A stretch of DNA of 64,000 nucleotides from Geobacillus thermodenitrificans subsp. thermodenitrificans DSM 465 (GCF_000496575.1 NZ_AYKT01000017.1:1-64000); one strand, 5' to 3'. Shown: positions 26,452 through 36,181, counted from the stretch's first letter. A program made the numbers and translations. The notes: a model not told the origin generated them from the letters alone.

Positions 26452-28840
26452 ACTTGCCGTTCTCCCCTTTCGGAGCTTTCAGCTTCACTAAGGCGTAAAT
26501 GCCGAGCGCCGCGATCGCCAGCACACAAATTTCAAATAGCGTATCAAATCCGCGGAAGTCGACTAAGATCACGTTAACAATATTTTTTCCAGCCGCTTTT
26601 TCATACGCGTTTTCGATATGGTATTGGGCAATCGACGCAAAGTTTTTCTCGCTGTACGCCAACAGGGCGATCACGCTGACCAATGCGCCGACGCCAAGCG
26701 AAATGAGGGCGTTCCCAAGACGGAAACGGACGCCTTTCTCATGGCGGCTAAGCTTCGGCAAGTGATAGAAACAAAGCAAAAACAGAGCGACGGAAATCGT
26801 TTCAATGACAAGTTGGGTTAATGCCAAGTCAGGCGCCCGGAAGAGCACAAAGAAAAGCGAGACCGTATAGCCGACCGAACCTAAAGCGATAATGGCGACA
26901 AGGCGTGATTTGGCCACTAAAGTCGTCACCGTTCCGACCAAAGCTGCCAACACCAACATCAGTTCATGGACGCCCACGTCCGCTAAATGGCTTAACGAAA
27001 ACTCCCCATCCACTTTCAGAACGATCGTCACAATAAGCAACGCGAGCATCGCGGACAAAATATACAAGAAATACGTCCGAACATACCCGGTCATGTAACG
27101 GCTTGTCAAGGAATGAGACCGCTCTTCCATCTGCCGCACAACCGTGTCATATAAGTGATTCAATGAAAGGCGCTGCGAAAACGCACCGTACACGCGCTTC
27201 CATGAATCAAACGTCCGATACAGCAACACGCCAAGGACAATCACTCCGATGGTCATCCATACTTCGATCGTCCATCCGTGCCAATGGCTAATGTGCACAG
27301 AAAGCCCTTCCTGGCGGAACACACCGTTGACAATGGCATCGGCCGCCGGAGCAATCACCGCATTGGACAACACATTCGGAAACAGTCCGAAGCCAATGAC
27401 AAGGACAGCCAAAACGACCGGCGCCACAAGCATCCCCACCGGAGCTTCATGCGGCTGTTTCGGCCATTCGGAAGGCTTCGGGGCGCCAAGAAACGTTTTC
27501 CCAACAAAAAGAAGACTATATAAAAAGGTAAACACGCTTCCTACCCAAGCGAGCACCGGAAATAAGATCCCCCAGACATCAAGCGAAAACCAATGGGCGT
27601 TCGCCACTTGCACCATCGCAGCAAAAAACATTTCTTTGCTTAAAAATCCGTTAAACGGAGGAACACCCGCCATCGACAACGAACCAATGACCGCAATTGT
27701 AAATGTGATGGGCATGAAGCTAAGCAAGCCGCCAAGACGCCGGATATCTCGCGTCCCGGTCTCATGATCGACAATGCCGGCAGTCATAAACAAACTTCCT
27801 TTGAACGTCGCATGGTTGATCAAGTGAAACACCGCTGCAACCACGGCTGCCATATACAAGCGGCGATCACTCGGATCACCATGAAAGGCCAGCGCCCCAG
27901 CGCCGAGCAACGACATAATCAACCCGAGCTGGCTCACCGTCGAATAGGCGAGCAACCCTTTCAAGTCTGTCTGGCGGGCGGCATGAAATGACGCCCAACA
28001 AAGCGTCGCCATTCCAATGCCCATCACAAGCCAAACCCATAGCGAAGAAACAGCAAAAATCGGGGTGAAACGAGCCACTAAATAAATGCCGGCTTTCACC
28101 ATCGTCGCCGAATGTAAATACGCACTGACTGGGGTGGGCGCTTCCATCGCGTCCGGAAGCCAAATGTAAAATGGAAACTGCGCGGATTTGGTGAACGCGC
28201 CAAGCAAAATCAAGAGCATCGCTGGCAAGAATAACGGATGTTGCGGCCACGCATCCGCCATATCGATCCAGTCACGAATGCTGTACGACCCTCCGCTCAT
28301 GACCGAAAGCAATAAAAATCCACCAAGCAGAGACAGCCCGCCAAGCACGGTGATGAGCATGGATTTTTGGGCCCCGTATCGGGAACGTTCACGCTCATTC
28401 CAGTAGCCAATCAGCAAAAAGGATGAAAACGATGTCAATTCCCAAAACAGATAGAGCGCCATGGCGTTGTCTGAAAGAACGACGCCAAGCATCGCTCCCA
28501 TAAACAAAAGCAAATACACGTAAAAGTGACCAAGTTTTTCCTTTTCCTTTGGCAAATAATAAATCGAATACAACACGACAAGAGAGCCGATCCCTGTGAT
28601 TAACAGCGAAAAGAGCAAGCCTAACCCATCCATATAGACTTGAAAATCCATTCCGAGAGACGGAATCCAAGGGATCGTTTGTCCGTAGGGTTCAAGAGGG
28701 AGATGTTGAATAAAATACACAAACAATAAGACCGGAAGAGGGAGCACAAACCATCCAGTATGAATCGAACGCACATATTTATACAAAAACGGAATGAATA
28801 AAGCGAAAATCAGTGGTGAAACAATTGCCAAGTTTAACAT
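26444..28840 (-). CDS. mrpA: Na+/H+ antiporter subunit A
   Basis: The 798-residue protein has the normal length of Bacillus MrpA. It is a NuoL-like antiporter subunit with an MbhD-like C-terminal extension. Recognisable are [71 protein letters not shown] and, near the C-terminus, [21 protein letters not shown]. It opens the mrp operon with an AAGGAGG site. Confidence 0.97.
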   Translation of the reverse strand: MLNLAIVSPLIFALFIPFLYKYVRSIHTGWFVLPLPVLLFVYFIQHLPLEPYGQTIPWIPSLGMDFQVYMDGLGLLFSLLITGIGSLVVLYSIYYLPKEKEKLGHFYVYLLLFMGAMLGVVLSDNAMALYLFWELTSFSSFLLIGYWNERERSRYGAQKSMLITVLGGLSLLGGFLLLSVMSGGSYSIRDWIDMADAWPQHPLFLPAMLLILLGAFTKSAQFPFYIWLPDAMEAPTPVSAYLHSATMVKAGIYLVARFTPIFAVSSLWVWLVMGIGMATLCWASFHAARQTDLKGLLAYSTVSQLGLIMSLLGAGALAFHGDPSDRRLYMAAVVAAVFHLINHATFKGSLFMTAGIVDHETGTRDIRRLGGLLSFMPITFTIAVIGSLSMAGVPPFNGFLSKEMFFAAMVQVANAHWFSLDVWGILFPVLAWVGSVFTFLYSLLFVGKTFLGAPKPSEWPKQPHEAPVGMLVAPVVLAVLVIGFGLFPNVLSNAVIAPAADAIVNGVFRQEGLSVHISHWHGWTIEVWMTIGVIVLGVLLYRTFDSWKRVYGAFSQRLSLNHLYDTVVRQMEERSHSLTSRYMTGYVRTYFLYILSAMLALLIVTIVLKVDGEFSLSHLADVGVHELMLVLAALVGTVTTLVAKSRLVAIIALGSVGYTVSLFFVLFRAPDLALTQLVIETISVALFLLCFYHLPKLSRHEKGVRFRLGNALISLGVGALVSVIALLAYSEKNFASIAQYHIENAYEKAAGKNIVNVILVDFRGFDTLFEICVLAIAALGIYALVKLKAPKGENGKYE

Positions 28841-28918
28841 AAACCATCCTCCTTCCCTAACTAACCAACTGTCATGTTTCCTTTTCCCCCTCGCATCGCC
28901 CCGCTTATCCTACTTCGT

Positions 28919-28947
28919 ATTGTATCATAAACTCCCGCCTCTGTCGG
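28919..28947 (-). promoter_or_regulatory. Candidate sigma-A promoter of the mrp operon
   Basis: On the minus strand CCGACA (28942-28947), a 17-base spacer and TACAAT (28919-28924) lie about 80 bases upstream of mrpA. The hexamers are imperfect but the geometry is exact. Confidence 0.45.
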
Positions 28948-28966
28948 CACAACGGTCTGCTGGAAA

Positions 28967-29270
28967 TCAAGTCAGACTCTCGCCGCCTACGTATGTACGA
29001 AAAATTCCCCAAAAAGTTTCACCTTTCGCTGCCAATCCCATTGTTTCTATGGCACCGGCTTGCAGCGCAGCGAGTATATAAGTATTGACACTCCACACGC
29101 CTAAAGACGCGGGATTCTTGGATCGTTTGCTTATTGCTTTATTCAGCTCGGGATGATCCAACAGCCAATTGGTAAATTGGGTGTTGATCTCAGTCATCTG
29201 CTCGTATATCTCCTGTTTCGATTTGGTTGGCTTGTGAAGCTCCATCCAATTTTAAGGTGATCGCAGGCAT
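28967..29270 (-). pseudogene. Truncated, frameshifted IS605/IS1341-type tnpB
   Basis: A strong AGGAGGT site precedes an ATG at 29270 that opens MPAITLKLDGASQ, the typical N-terminus of IS605-family TnpB, but this frame stops at 29190. The neighbouring frame continues as LHKPTKSKQEIYEQMTEIN..NWLLDHPELNKA, which also reads like the TnpB N-terminus. The gene therefore seems frameshifted near codon 10. After about 45 TnpB-like codons the frame runs into the element's right-end sequence and on into flanking DNA. It lacks the RuvC and zinc-finger parts. Alternatively, the 92-codon frame (28967-29245) could be an unrelated small gene. Confidence 0.6.
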
Positions 29271-29360
29271 CTTTTTACCTCCTGATGTTTATGATAGCAT
29301 TAGGCTCGCTTTCATTCCGCCCCTAAAGGAGTGGGCTTTCTCGCTCGCGGGTCTGTAATC
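29085..29360 (-). mobile_element. Internally deleted IS605/IS1341-family element
   Basis: Read on the minus strand, the left end carries GAGAAAGCCCACTCC followed by TTTAGGGGCGGAATGAA, a CCC...TTTAG...GGG hairpin of the kind found at IS605-type left ends (about 29310-29350). The right end carries AAGAATCCC, GCGTCTTTAGGCGTG and GGAGTGTCAA (about 29085-29117), the characteristic right-end/omegaRNA 3' motif. Between them only the first part of tnpB remains, so about 1 kb is missing. Exact borders are uncertain. No tnpA is present. Confidence 0.6.
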
Positions 29361-29384
29361 ACGTAGGAAAGGAGGAGCCATCGA

Positions 29385-29738
29385 ATGTTTTATTTCCCGC
29401 ACCCGTCGGCATGGGCAAGGCAGTATCCGCCAATCGACCCTTCTATCTTCTCCCAATCGGCCGTCACCGCCCAGACACTCATGAACGATGTTGGAGTCAT
29501 TTTAAAAAGGCTGGCCGAATCGCGTCCATTTGCCGCCTCGGTCATGTCCGCCGCCCAAGAAGGGAAAACCGAAGAAGTGAACCGCCTCATTCGTTCACTC
29601 GGCATCCGCTCGCAAACCGAAGTGTATTTCAATCCCGACGGCATCCGTCTGACGCTGTCGCCCCCTCCTGGAGCTCCTCGATGTTGCCAGCTCGTCATCG
29701 GCTTGCGTTGGAATGTGTTTCCGCCTTTGCGCCGATAG
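29385..29738 (+). CDS. Hypothetical protein, possibly spore-coat associated (YuzC-like)
   Basis: The 117-residue protein begins FYFPHPSAWARQYPPIDPSIF and contains SVMSAAQEGKTEEVNRLIRSLGI. The tyrosine/proline-rich start followed by a small helical segment recalls Bacillus YuzC-type inner spore coat proteins, but I am not sure of the match. AAAGGAGG precedes the ATG. It stands alone between the IS relic and two small leftward genes. Confidence 0.65.
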   Translation: MFYFPHPSAWARQYPPIDPSIFSQSAVTAQTLMNDVGVILKRLAESRPFAASVMSAAQEGKTEEVNRLIRSLGIRSQTEVYFNPDGIRLTLSPPPGAPRCCQLVIGLRWNVFPPLRR

Positions 29739-29805
29739 CCTTCGCCATCGCGGCGGCAAGCGAAATAGGAGGAAATGGTTGGCGAGCCGTCGCTTTTCGC
29801 CTTCA
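29739..29805. other. Short gap between convergent genes
   Basis: Nothing recognisable lies between the YuzC-like gene and the 3' end of the leftward small gene. Long frames on either strand across 29400-30100 are probably artefacts of the high G+C. Confidence 0.4.
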
Positions 29806-30171
29806 TCACTTTGGCCGCCGTTGGACGATGAGCGGCCACACTCGATGCGACAACACCGCTTCCACCCGGGCGCTGGAAGCGGGCTGTCGTTGGCGTCTTG
29901 CCGCTCCAGAAGCCTTTTTCACACAAAAACAGTTCTTGCTGATGACGTTCGTGAACAAAAAAAGACGGCGATCGTCCCATCCCCGTCCAATGTCTTGGCG
30001 AACTCGCCGGCCTCTTCCGTTTCCATTGCGCATCCAATTGCGTGCGTCGATAGAAGATATCACCGAAAATGATCGTGACAACGAAATCAACATCATCAGC
30101 TTAACCGCCTTGTAGTCTAAAAAGCGCAGCATTTGTTCTTCAAACATGTAAACGAAAGAGGTCCGATCCAT
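29806..30171 (-). CDS. Possible small protein of unknown function
   Basis: A 121-codon frame begins MDRTSFVYMFEEQMLRFLDYK, with GAAGGAG ahead of the ATG and 10 bases after the stop of the upstream small gene, so the two look like an operon. The first 40 residues look protein-like, with a short hydrophobic stretch. The rest is arginine-rich and less convincing, so the gene may be frameshifted after about codon 38. Confidence 0.35.
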   Translation of the reverse strand: MDRTSFVYMFEEQMLRFLDYKAVKLMMLISLSRSFSVISSIDARNWMRNGNGRGRRVRQDIGRGWDDRRLFLFTNVISKNCFCVKKASGAARRQRQPASSARVEAVLSHRVWPLIVQRRPK

Positions 30172-30181
30172 CCGTGCTCCT

Positions 30182-30340
30182 TCACGCATTGTCGTTTTCA
30201 TCAAACGGCTGCCGCTTGCCGATTTCCGCCGGGGTGCGCAAATCGTAGCCGTCGTCATTTTTGCTTGTATGAATGATGTCTTCGTTTGCCCCCATTTTGC
30301 TCGCCCATCTTATCTCCTCATCAGGCATAAACCGCTCCAT
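30182..30340 (-). CDS. Small hydrophilic protein of unknown function
   Basis: A 52-residue acidic protein (MERFMPDEEIRWASKMG, GYDLRTPAEIGKRQPFDEN) has a strong AAAGGAGGG site before the ATG at 30340. It has no membrane or signal segment. Family not recognised. Confidence 0.55.
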   Translation of the reverse strand: MERFMPDEEIRWASKMGANEDIIHTSKNDDGYDLRTPAEIGKRQPFDENDNA

Positions 30341-30482
30341 CGCGATCCCTCCTTTCGTTTTCCTTGCTCTCATCGCCCTTGATCCGTTTATGTCGCTCCT
30401 TCTCGCAACATGGCAGCTTGAGGACAGCGCTTTTGTTTAGCATGCCCCGCGGCGAATCACATCATCCGTCGAAAAAAGAGGA

Positions 30483-30511
30483 TTGACAGTCAACCGTTTG
30501 TTCGATATGAT
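30483..30511 (+). promoter_or_regulatory. Sigma-A promoter of bioY
   Basis: A perfect -35 TTGACA (30483-30488), 17-base spacer and -10 TATGAT (30506-30511) precede the BirA operator. Confidence 0.85.
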
Positions 30512-30512
30512 T

Positions 30513-30544
30513 TTGTTAACTTAAAAACAAAAGGAGGTTTACAT
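30513..30544 (+). promoter_or_regulatory. BirA (biotin repressor) operator
   Basis: TTGTTAAC (30513-30520) and GTTTACAT (30537-30544) form the interrupted palindrome of the BirA box with a 16-base centre. The site begins right after the -10 element and its right half covers the ribosome binding site. Biotinyl-AMP-bound BirA should block bioY transcription here. Confidence 0.85.
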
Positions 30545-31153
30545 ATGGACGGACAACAGACTTCCCTTCGCCCGCTCGATATGACGCTCGCCGCCATGTT
30601 CGTCGCCTTGATGGCAATCGGTGCAAACATCACGTCATGGGTGCCGTTTCTTGTTGTCGGCGGCGTGCCGATCACGTTGCAAACGTTCTTTTGCGTGCTT
30701 GCCGGTGCCGTATTAGGGCGGCGGCTCGGTGCGGTCGCAATGACTGTGTATATGCTCGTCGGCCTTGCGGGCGTACCGGTGTTCGCCGGCCTCAACGGCG
30801 GATTATCGATGATGTTCAAACCGACATTTGGCTTTATTCTTTCATTTATCGCCTCCGCTTATGCGACCGGTTGGATCATCAATCGCGGCCCGCAGCCGGC
30901 GTCAACCGCCCGCTTTATCACCGCAGCGCTCATCGGCATGGTGATCAACTATGTCATCGGCACGAACTGGATGTATATGGCGTATCAATTATGGGCCGAA
31001 GCACCGGAAGGGTTGTCGTATCAAATGGTGTGGGGGTGGATGCTCGCTCCGCTGCCGAAAGATATTGTGTTATCAGTCGTCGCCGGTTTGATCGCCCCAC
31101 GTCTTTGTCGGGCGATTGGCCGATCCGTTTCCGCAAGCCGGCCCGCCGCATAA
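30545..31153 (+). CDS. bioY: Biotin transporter BioY
   Basis: The 202-residue membrane protein has about six helices and the BioY hallmarks VPITLQTFFCVLAGAVLG, GVPVFAGLNGGL and GFILSFIASAYATGWI. It is the substrate-binding S component of an ECF-type biotin importer and works with a shared EcfAAT module encoded elsewhere. Expression is expected to be repressed by biotin through the BirA box at its 5' end. AAAGGAGG lies before the ATG. Confidence 0.95.
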   Translation: MDGQQTSLRPLDMTLAAMFVALMAIGANITSWVPFLVVGGVPITLQTFFCVLAGAVLGRRLGAVAMTVYMLVGLAGVPVFAGLNGGLSMMFKPTFGFILSFIASAYATGWIINRGPQPASTARFITAALIGMVINYVIGTNWMYMAYQLWAEAPEGLSYQMVWGWMLAPLPKDIVLSVVAGLIAPRLCRAIGRSVSASRPAA

Positions 31154-31159
31154 AAAAAC

Positions 31160-31180
31160 GCGCCTGTTTATAGCAGGCGC
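31160..31180 (-). terminator. Terminator of pit
   Basis: GCGCCTG (31160-31166) pairs with CAGGCGC (31174-31180). On the minus strand the stem is followed by GTTTTTTT. Confidence 0.8.
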
Positions 31181-31188
31181 ATCTCTCG

Positions 31189-32187
31189 TTAGAAAAACAA
31201 ATTGAACACTTGGTATAGAAAAGCAGCAATTAACGCCGAAATCGGCAATGTGATGATCCATGTGAGCACAATCCGGCGGGCGACGCCCCATTTGACTCCT
31301 TTCACCCGCTGAGCGGCACCAACCCCCATAATCGCCGAGGAAATGACGTGCGTCGTACTAACCGGCAGATGGAACGTGGTTGCTGAAAAAATGATGAGTG
31401 CGGATGATAAGTCGGCTGCTGCCCCGTTAATCGGGCGGATTTTCATGATCTTTCCGCCGACCGTTTTAATGATTTTCCATCCACCGACGGCTGTCCCAAG
31501 CCCCATCGCTGTAGCAGCGGAAATGCGCACCCACTCAGGGATGTCGGTCGTCGCGTGATATCCGCCGGCGATCAATGCCATCGTAATGATCCCCATCGCT
31601 TTTTGGGCGTCGTTCGTCCCATGCGTATACGCCTGCAATGAGGCGGTTACGATTTGAAACAGCCGAAAACCTCTCGTCGTGCTGTATAAGTTCGCGTTTT
31701 TAAAGATAATGCGAAAAATCGTCATAACGACAAAGCCGACTGCTAACGCCAAGAACGGCGAAAAGATGAGCGATTGTAAAATTTTCAAAAATCCGCTGTA
31801 GTTTAAAATCCCAAACCCAGCCGCGGAAATCGCCGCTCCGGCAATCGAACCGATCAGCGCGTGCGAGGAGCTGCTCGGAATGCCGTAATACCAAGTAATC
31901 AAGTTCCAAGCGATCGCTGACGTGAGGGCGGCTAAAATAATGACCGGTCCGTTTTCTAAGGCAAATGGATCGACGATGTCTTTCGTAATCGTTTTGGCCA
32001 CGCCCGTAAATGTCAAGGCACCAATGAAGTTCATCGTAGCAGCTAAAAAGATCGCGCGGCGCGGCGTGAGCGCTCTTGTCGATACAGAAGTGGCGATGGA
32101 GTTGGCTGTGTCATGGAAGCCGTTAATAAAGTCAAACGCCAGCGCAAAAACGACAATTAATACCGTCAAGACAAGGATCATATCCAT
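31189..32187 (-). CDS. pit: Low-affinity inorganic phosphate transporter (PiT family)
   Basis: The 332-residue protein has about ten helices and the duplicated PiT signatures FDFINGFHDTANSIAT near the N-terminus and THGTNDAQKAMGII in the middle. It imports phosphate, often as a metal-phosphate complex, using the proton gradient. It follows the PhoU-like gene by 17 bases and is probably co-transcribed with it. Confidence 0.93.
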   Translation of the reverse strand: MDMILVLTVLIVVFALAFDFINGFHDTANSIATSVSTRALTPRRAIFLAATMNFIGALTFTGVAKTITKDIVDPFALENGPVIILAALTSAIAWNLITWYYGIPSSSSHALIGSIAGAAISAAGFGILNYSGFLKILQSLIFSPFLALAVGFVVMTIFRIIFKNANLYSTTRGFRLFQIVTASLQAYTHGTNDAQKAMGIITMALIAGGYHATTDIPEWVRISAATAMGLGTAVGGWKIIKTVGGKIMKIRPINGAAADLSSALIIFSATTFHLPVSTTHVISSAIMGVGAAQRVKGVKWGVARRIVLTWIITLPISALIAAFLYQVFNLFF

Positions 32188-32204
32188 GAAAACAACGTCC
32201 CCTT

Positions 32205-32825
32205 TTATGCGTTGCGCATGATGATCGTTTCAAGCGTATTGGCGACATCTTCACAGCTATCGGCAATCTCTTCAAGCATTTCATAAAGCTCTTTATATTG
32301 GATGAGCTTAATCGGATCTTTTTGCGTCACAAACAAGTTTTTGATCGAAGCGCGCAAAATTTCGTCACATTTTGTTTCATAGTCTTTAATCTTAATGGCG
32401 TGTTGACGCATATCGAGCAATTTTTTATGCGAAAGCAGCTCTAAGGCATGCACAATTTCGATCGTGCTTTGATAAATGTAGTCGAAAAACTTCACCATAT
32501 GTTCGTCAATATCCGTAAACGAGAACATTTCGAACCGAGCCGAACATTGCTCAAAGCCATCAAGTACATCGTCCATTTTCATTGCTAATTGGTGGATGTC
32601 TTCCCGCTCAATCGGCGTAATAAACGTTTTGTTTAAATGAACGACGAGTTCATGGATGTATGAATCGCCTTTCCGTTCATACTCCTTCATGACGCGGGCG
32701 AATTCTTTCAAGTCGCTCACACTTTGAATTTTATACTCAACAAAATATTGAGCTGCTTCCTTTACATTTTCGGAGATCGTGAACAACATGTCGAAGAAAA
32801 CGTCCTTTTTTGGCGAAAAAATCAT
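32205..32825 (-). CDS. ykaA: DUF47 PhoU-like Pit accessory protein (YkaA)
   Basis: The 206-residue helical protein is of the DUF47/PhoU-like family (VMKEYERKGDSYIHELVVHLNKTFITPIEREDIHQLA). It normally pairs with a PiT transporter and probably controls its activity. The ATG at 32825 is preferred because GGAGGG lies 8 bases upstream; an earlier in-frame GTG is too close to that site. Confidence 0.9.
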   Translation of the reverse strand: MIFSPKKDVFFDMLFTISENVKEAAQYFVEYKIQSVSDLKEFARVMKEYERKGDSYIHELVVHLNKTFITPIEREDIHQLAMKMDDVLDGFEQCSARFEMFSFTDIDEHMVKFFDYIYQSTIEIVHALELLSHKKLLDMRQHAIKIKDYETKCDEILRASIKNLFVTQKDPIKLIQYKELYEMLEEIADSCEDVANTLETIIMRNA

Positions 32826-32983
32826 ACCGGACACCCTCCATTGTTGGAATCAAAAAAAATCACCGCTACCTATTTTAACAATTTCAACTTCATTTACAAT
32901 AAGCAAATAAGAAACTTTACACGAAATTTACATTCCCTTTACGTTTTGTTCGCCTCTTTGTACTATGTAGCGTGCCAAAAGAA

Positions 32984-33012
32984 AGCTGGAGCTATGCAAC
33001 TTCGCTCCAGCT
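32984..33012 (-). terminator. Terminator of pepA
   Basis: AGCTGGAGC (32984-32992) pairs perfectly with GCTCCAGCT (33004-33012). On the minus strand TTCTTTT follows. Confidence 0.8.
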
Positions 33013-33022
33013 CTTCAACCGC

Positions 33023-34516
33023 TTATTCAAATCGTTCGACAAACGCCGTCAGCGTTCGCACCATTACACCCGTCGCCCCTGCTGGGCCGAGATCACCGTC
33101 TTTCTTCGTGGTCGCCGTGCCGGCAATATCTAAATGCACCCACGGTGTGTCTTCAGCAAATTCGCCGATGAACGCCCCGCCCATAATCGCGTGCCCTTCA
33201 CGTCCTGGAGAATTGTTTAAATCAGCAATTTTGCTGCTTCGCACCCGCTCGCGGTCTTTTTCCGTAATCGGCAGCCGCCAAATGAATTCCCCGGTCTCCA
33301 TGGATGCTTCCAGCAGCTGTTCAAACAGCGCTTCGTTGTTCGTCATCGCACCGGTTTTATCCGTGCCAAGCGCAACGATCACTCCGCCGGTCAACGTAGC
33401 AACATCAATCAAATAACGAGCGCCATGCTGTTTCGCGTAGGTGATCGCATCGGCCAAAATGAGCCGTCCTTCAGCATCCGTGTTTCTCACTTCAATCGTT
33501 TTTCCGGAAAGCGATGTAATGACGTCATCCGGCTTAAACGCCTCAGCACTAATCATGTTGTCGGTTGCCGGAATGACGGCGAGCACGTTTTGCTCCGGAC
33601 GGAGTTCGCCGATCGCTTCCATGGCACCGAGCACCGCGGCGGCGCCGCCCATATCTGTTTTCATGTCGATCATGCTGTCGCGCGGCTTCAGGCAATATCC
33701 TCCCGTATCAAATGTCACCCCTTTGCCGACGAGGCCGATCACGTTCTCCCATTGCTCTTTTCCTTGGTATTTTAGAACGATCAGCTTGGGCGGCTGCTTT
33801 GACCCTTGATTGACCGCCAATAGCGCGCCCATACCGAGCCGCTCCATCTCTTCTTTTTCCAAAATTTCATAGTCAAAATCGTACCGTTTCGCCAACTCCA
33901 CGGCATAATCAGCCAAATCGGATGCCGTCAGCAAATTGCCCGGCGTATTGACGAGCGTGCGCGCTGAGTTGGTCGCCTTCCCGTATACGGAGCCGACAAA
34001 TAAGCTTGCCTCGATTTCTGCCGCATCGGCCGCCGTATATACGGTGAGCGATTCAAGCGCATAGTCTGGTTCCGACTTTTTCTGCTTATAGCCTGGGAAC
34101 TCATATGTCGCCAAATAGTACGCCTCGGCTAACGCATGCGCCGCCTCGTTCGGATCGACCGTTTCTGTCGTAAATGTGTCAAGAGCGATCGCGGCCTCGG
34201 TCCGTTTCGCCTGCTTCCATGTGCGAAACAGCTTGCCGAACACTTCACGAAGCCGTTCAAACGTCAGTTCTTCTTTTTTGCCAAAACCAACAAAATACAG
34301 CCGCTTGACTCCGGTCGGCAACATCGTATGAATGGTGGCAATGCGCCCCCGTTTGGCGGAAATGTCGCCTTCTTTCCGCAGGTTGGACAACTGTCCACCG
34401 AGACGGGAATCGTACTCGCCGGCAAGCCCAGACCACGAATCTTTCCCCTCAAACAATCCAATAGCCAACGCCTCGTGCACCACTTCTGCCGATGACCATG
34501 GTTTTACCGTAAACAT
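33023..34516 (-). CDS. pepA: Leucyl aminopeptidase (M17)
   Basis: The 497-residue enzyme is of normal M17 length with the catalytic [10 protein letters not shown] (Lys265, Asp270) and the signature NTDAEGRL (345-352, metal ligands Asp347 and Glu349). It removes N-terminal residues from peptides in the cytosol and uses two metal ions. It corresponds to B. subtilis YuiE. The ATG at 34516 has AAAGGGATG upstream; the longer frame is unsupported. Confidence 0.94.
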   Translation of the reverse strand: MFTVKPWSSAEVVHEALAIGLFEGKDSWSGLAGEYDSRLGGQLSNLRKEGDISAKRGRIATIHTMLPTGVKRLYFVGFGKKEELTFERLREVFGKLFRTWKQAKRTEAAIALDTFTTETVDPNEAAHALAEAYYLATYEFPGYKQKKSEPDYALESLTVYTAADAAEIEASLFVGSVYGKATNSARTLVNTPGNLLTASDLADYAVELAKRYDFDYEILEKEEMERLGMGALLAVNQGSKQPPKLIVLKYQGKEQWENVIGLVGKGVTFDTGGYCLKPRDSMIDMKTDMGGAAAVLGAMEAIGELRPEQNVLAVIPATDNMISAEAFKPDDVITSLSGKTIEVRNTDAEGRLILADAITYAKQHGARYLIDVATLTGGVIVALGTDKTGAMTNNEALFEQLLEASMETGEFIWRLPITEKDRERVRSSKIADLNNSPGREGHAIMGGAFIGEFAEDTPWVHLDIAGTATTKKDGDLGPAGATGVMVRTLTAFVERFE

Positions 34517-34711
34517 TCTTTCATCCCTTTCATGGTGATTCATTCCATTTCTCATTATAGCGAAACATGGCGATTATTTCGATTGTCTAATGGATTTTCC
34601 CTCTTTTCTTTTACTAGAAAAACGGATGAGTCGTCGGAAACAACGGAAGGGAAAATGATGAGACAAGGCGAATGAGTAAAAAAACGATGGATGAAGAAAG
34701 GACTAGCGCCC

Positions 34712-35524
34712 ATGAGAATCGTTTCTCTTTGCCCAAGCAATACGGAAATGCTCGCCTACCTTGGCCGGCTCGATGATGTCATCGCCGTTGACCAGTCTTC
34801 CGACTGGCCGCCCGCAGTAAAGCAGCTGCCAACCGTCGGGCCGGATTTGCGCATCGATATGGATGAAGTCGAGGCGCTCAAACCGGATCTCGTCGTCGCC
34901 TCCTTAAGCGTGCCTGGGATGGAGCGCAACGTCGAGGAACTCGCGCGCCGCCGCCTTCCCCATCTCGTGCTGGCACCCCATTCGCTTGACGACATTGCCT
35001 CTGATCTCCTTCGATTGGGGGAAGCGCTCGGTGAAAAACAAAAAGCGGCTGAACTGGCTCGCCGCTACCATGAATGTCTGAACGAGTACCGCGAATGGGC
35101 AGCCGCTGTCACCGAACCGGCCCGCCTGTATTGGGAATGGTGGCCGCGCCCATTGTTCACCCCAGGCGGTGCCAACTGGCTGAGCGAGCTCAGCGAACTC
35201 GCCGGCGGACGCAATATTTTCGCCGACTGCGCCAAAGCGAGCGTCCAGACGGAATGGGACGAAGTCGTCGCCCGCAACCCGTCGCACATTTTGCTTGTGT
35301 GGGTCGGCGTGCAAACAAAAAAAATGAACGCAAATGCCGTGACCAAGCGCCCAAACGCAGAACAAACCGAGGCAGTCCGCACCGGGCGCATCCATCTTCT
35401 CGAGGAGGCGCTCTATTGCCGGCCGTCGCCACGCCTGCTTATCGGATTAAAAAAATTAGCGCCGCTGTTGCATCCGGCGCTGTTCCCTCCCGCTGACGAC
35501 AGCGACCCGCTCTTCGATCGCTGA
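34712..35524 (+). CDS. Cobalamin/iron-type periplasmic-binding-fold protein lacking a signal peptide
   Basis: The 270-residue protein has the helical-backbone metal-receptor fold of BtuF/YvrC (IVSLCPSNTEMLAYLGRLDDVIAV, VGPDLRIDMDEVEALKPDLVV, GGRNIFADCAKASVQTEWDEVVARNP). Relatives bind vitamin B12 or siderophores for ABC import. Here the conserved domain begins at residue 1 or 2, with no signal peptide or lipobox, and no permease or ATPase gene is nearby. It may act in the cytosol. The start at 34712 has AAAGGA 9 bases upstream. Confidence 0.85.
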   Translation: MRIVSLCPSNTEMLAYLGRLDDVIAVDQSSDWPPAVKQLPTVGPDLRIDMDEVEALKPDLVVASLSVPGMERNVEELARRRLPHLVLAPHSLDDIASDLLRLGEALGEKQKAAELARRYHECLNEYREWAAAVTEPARLYWEWWPRPLFTPGGANWLSELSELAGGRNIFADCAKASVQTEWDEVVARNPSHILLVWVGVQTKKMNANAVTKRPNAEQTEAVRTGRIHLLEEALYCRPSPRLLIGLKKLAPLLHPALFPPADDSDPLFDR

Positions 35525-35542
35525 CGGGCGGGAGCCCCTCTA

Positions 35543-36181
35543 TTAACTTTTCGACTCTAAGTATTGCTGGCGGAACACTTGCATCGTTTCATCCTCATTC
35601 AGCCGCGTCAACTCTTCCTCGGACAACGTGCCGTTTCCTTTTTGCACAATGTAAACTTTCACTTTCTTTTTTCCCCAATATTTATATACATCTTCGACCG
35701 TTTCATAGTATAAGTCAATGCGGTGGCCTTTGATCGCCCCGCCTTTATCGGCTACAACACCGAAGCCATAACCAGGGATAAACAAAATCGTGCCAATCGG
35801 AAAAATGCTTAAATCCGCCGCAATCGTTGAATAAAGGTCACGTTTCACACGCACTCCCGAGTACGTAATGCCGTACTCAGGATGATCAGGGGTTTTCCCG
35901 GTCGATTCGACGCCGGCCGTATAGCCGGTGGCTATGACTTCAACCGACGGATATTTCGACCAGTCAAACTGTTCCTCAAGCCGCGGGGCGGATCCGTTGT
36001 TGCTTTTGGCGCTTCCTTTCACTCCCCGATCCGGTTCATGATCTGCTGGTGAACCAATAAGCAAGGGACGGAGAACTGTGTTTGCTTCAACCCCGGAAAT
36101 GGATTGAAATGTAGAGAGCAACGCCATGATGAACAACAGCGTCATCGCGATTCGGCGTGCCATTTGCCTAAAACAATCCAA
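35543..36181 (-). CDS. yuiC: 3D-domain protein YuiC
   Basis: The 212-residue secreted protein has an N-terminal signal sequence ([15 protein letters not shown]) and a C-terminal 3D domain, with [20 protein letters not shown] and the aspartates in [19 protein letters not shown]. 3D domains act as lytic transglycosylase-like wall enzymes. B. subtilis YuiC is sporulation-associated. The TTG at 36181 is chosen because GGGAGGAG lies 9 bases before it. Confidence 0.88.
   Translation of the reverse strand: MDCFRQMARRIAMTLLFIMALLSTFQSISGVEANTVLRPLLIGSPADHEPDRGVKGSAKSNNGSAPRLEEQFDWSKYPSVEVIATGYTAGVESTGKTPDHPEYGITYSGVRVKRDLYSTIAADLSIFPIGTILFIPGYGFGVVADKGGAIKGHRIDLYYETVEDVYKYWGKKKVKVYIVQKGNGTLSEEELTRLNEDETMQVFRQQYLESKS

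Noticed and set aside
29411-30115. 234-codon plus-strand frame
   Set aside because: It overlaps the better supported YuzC-like gene in another phase, has no ribosome binding site, and its composition is arginine-rich.
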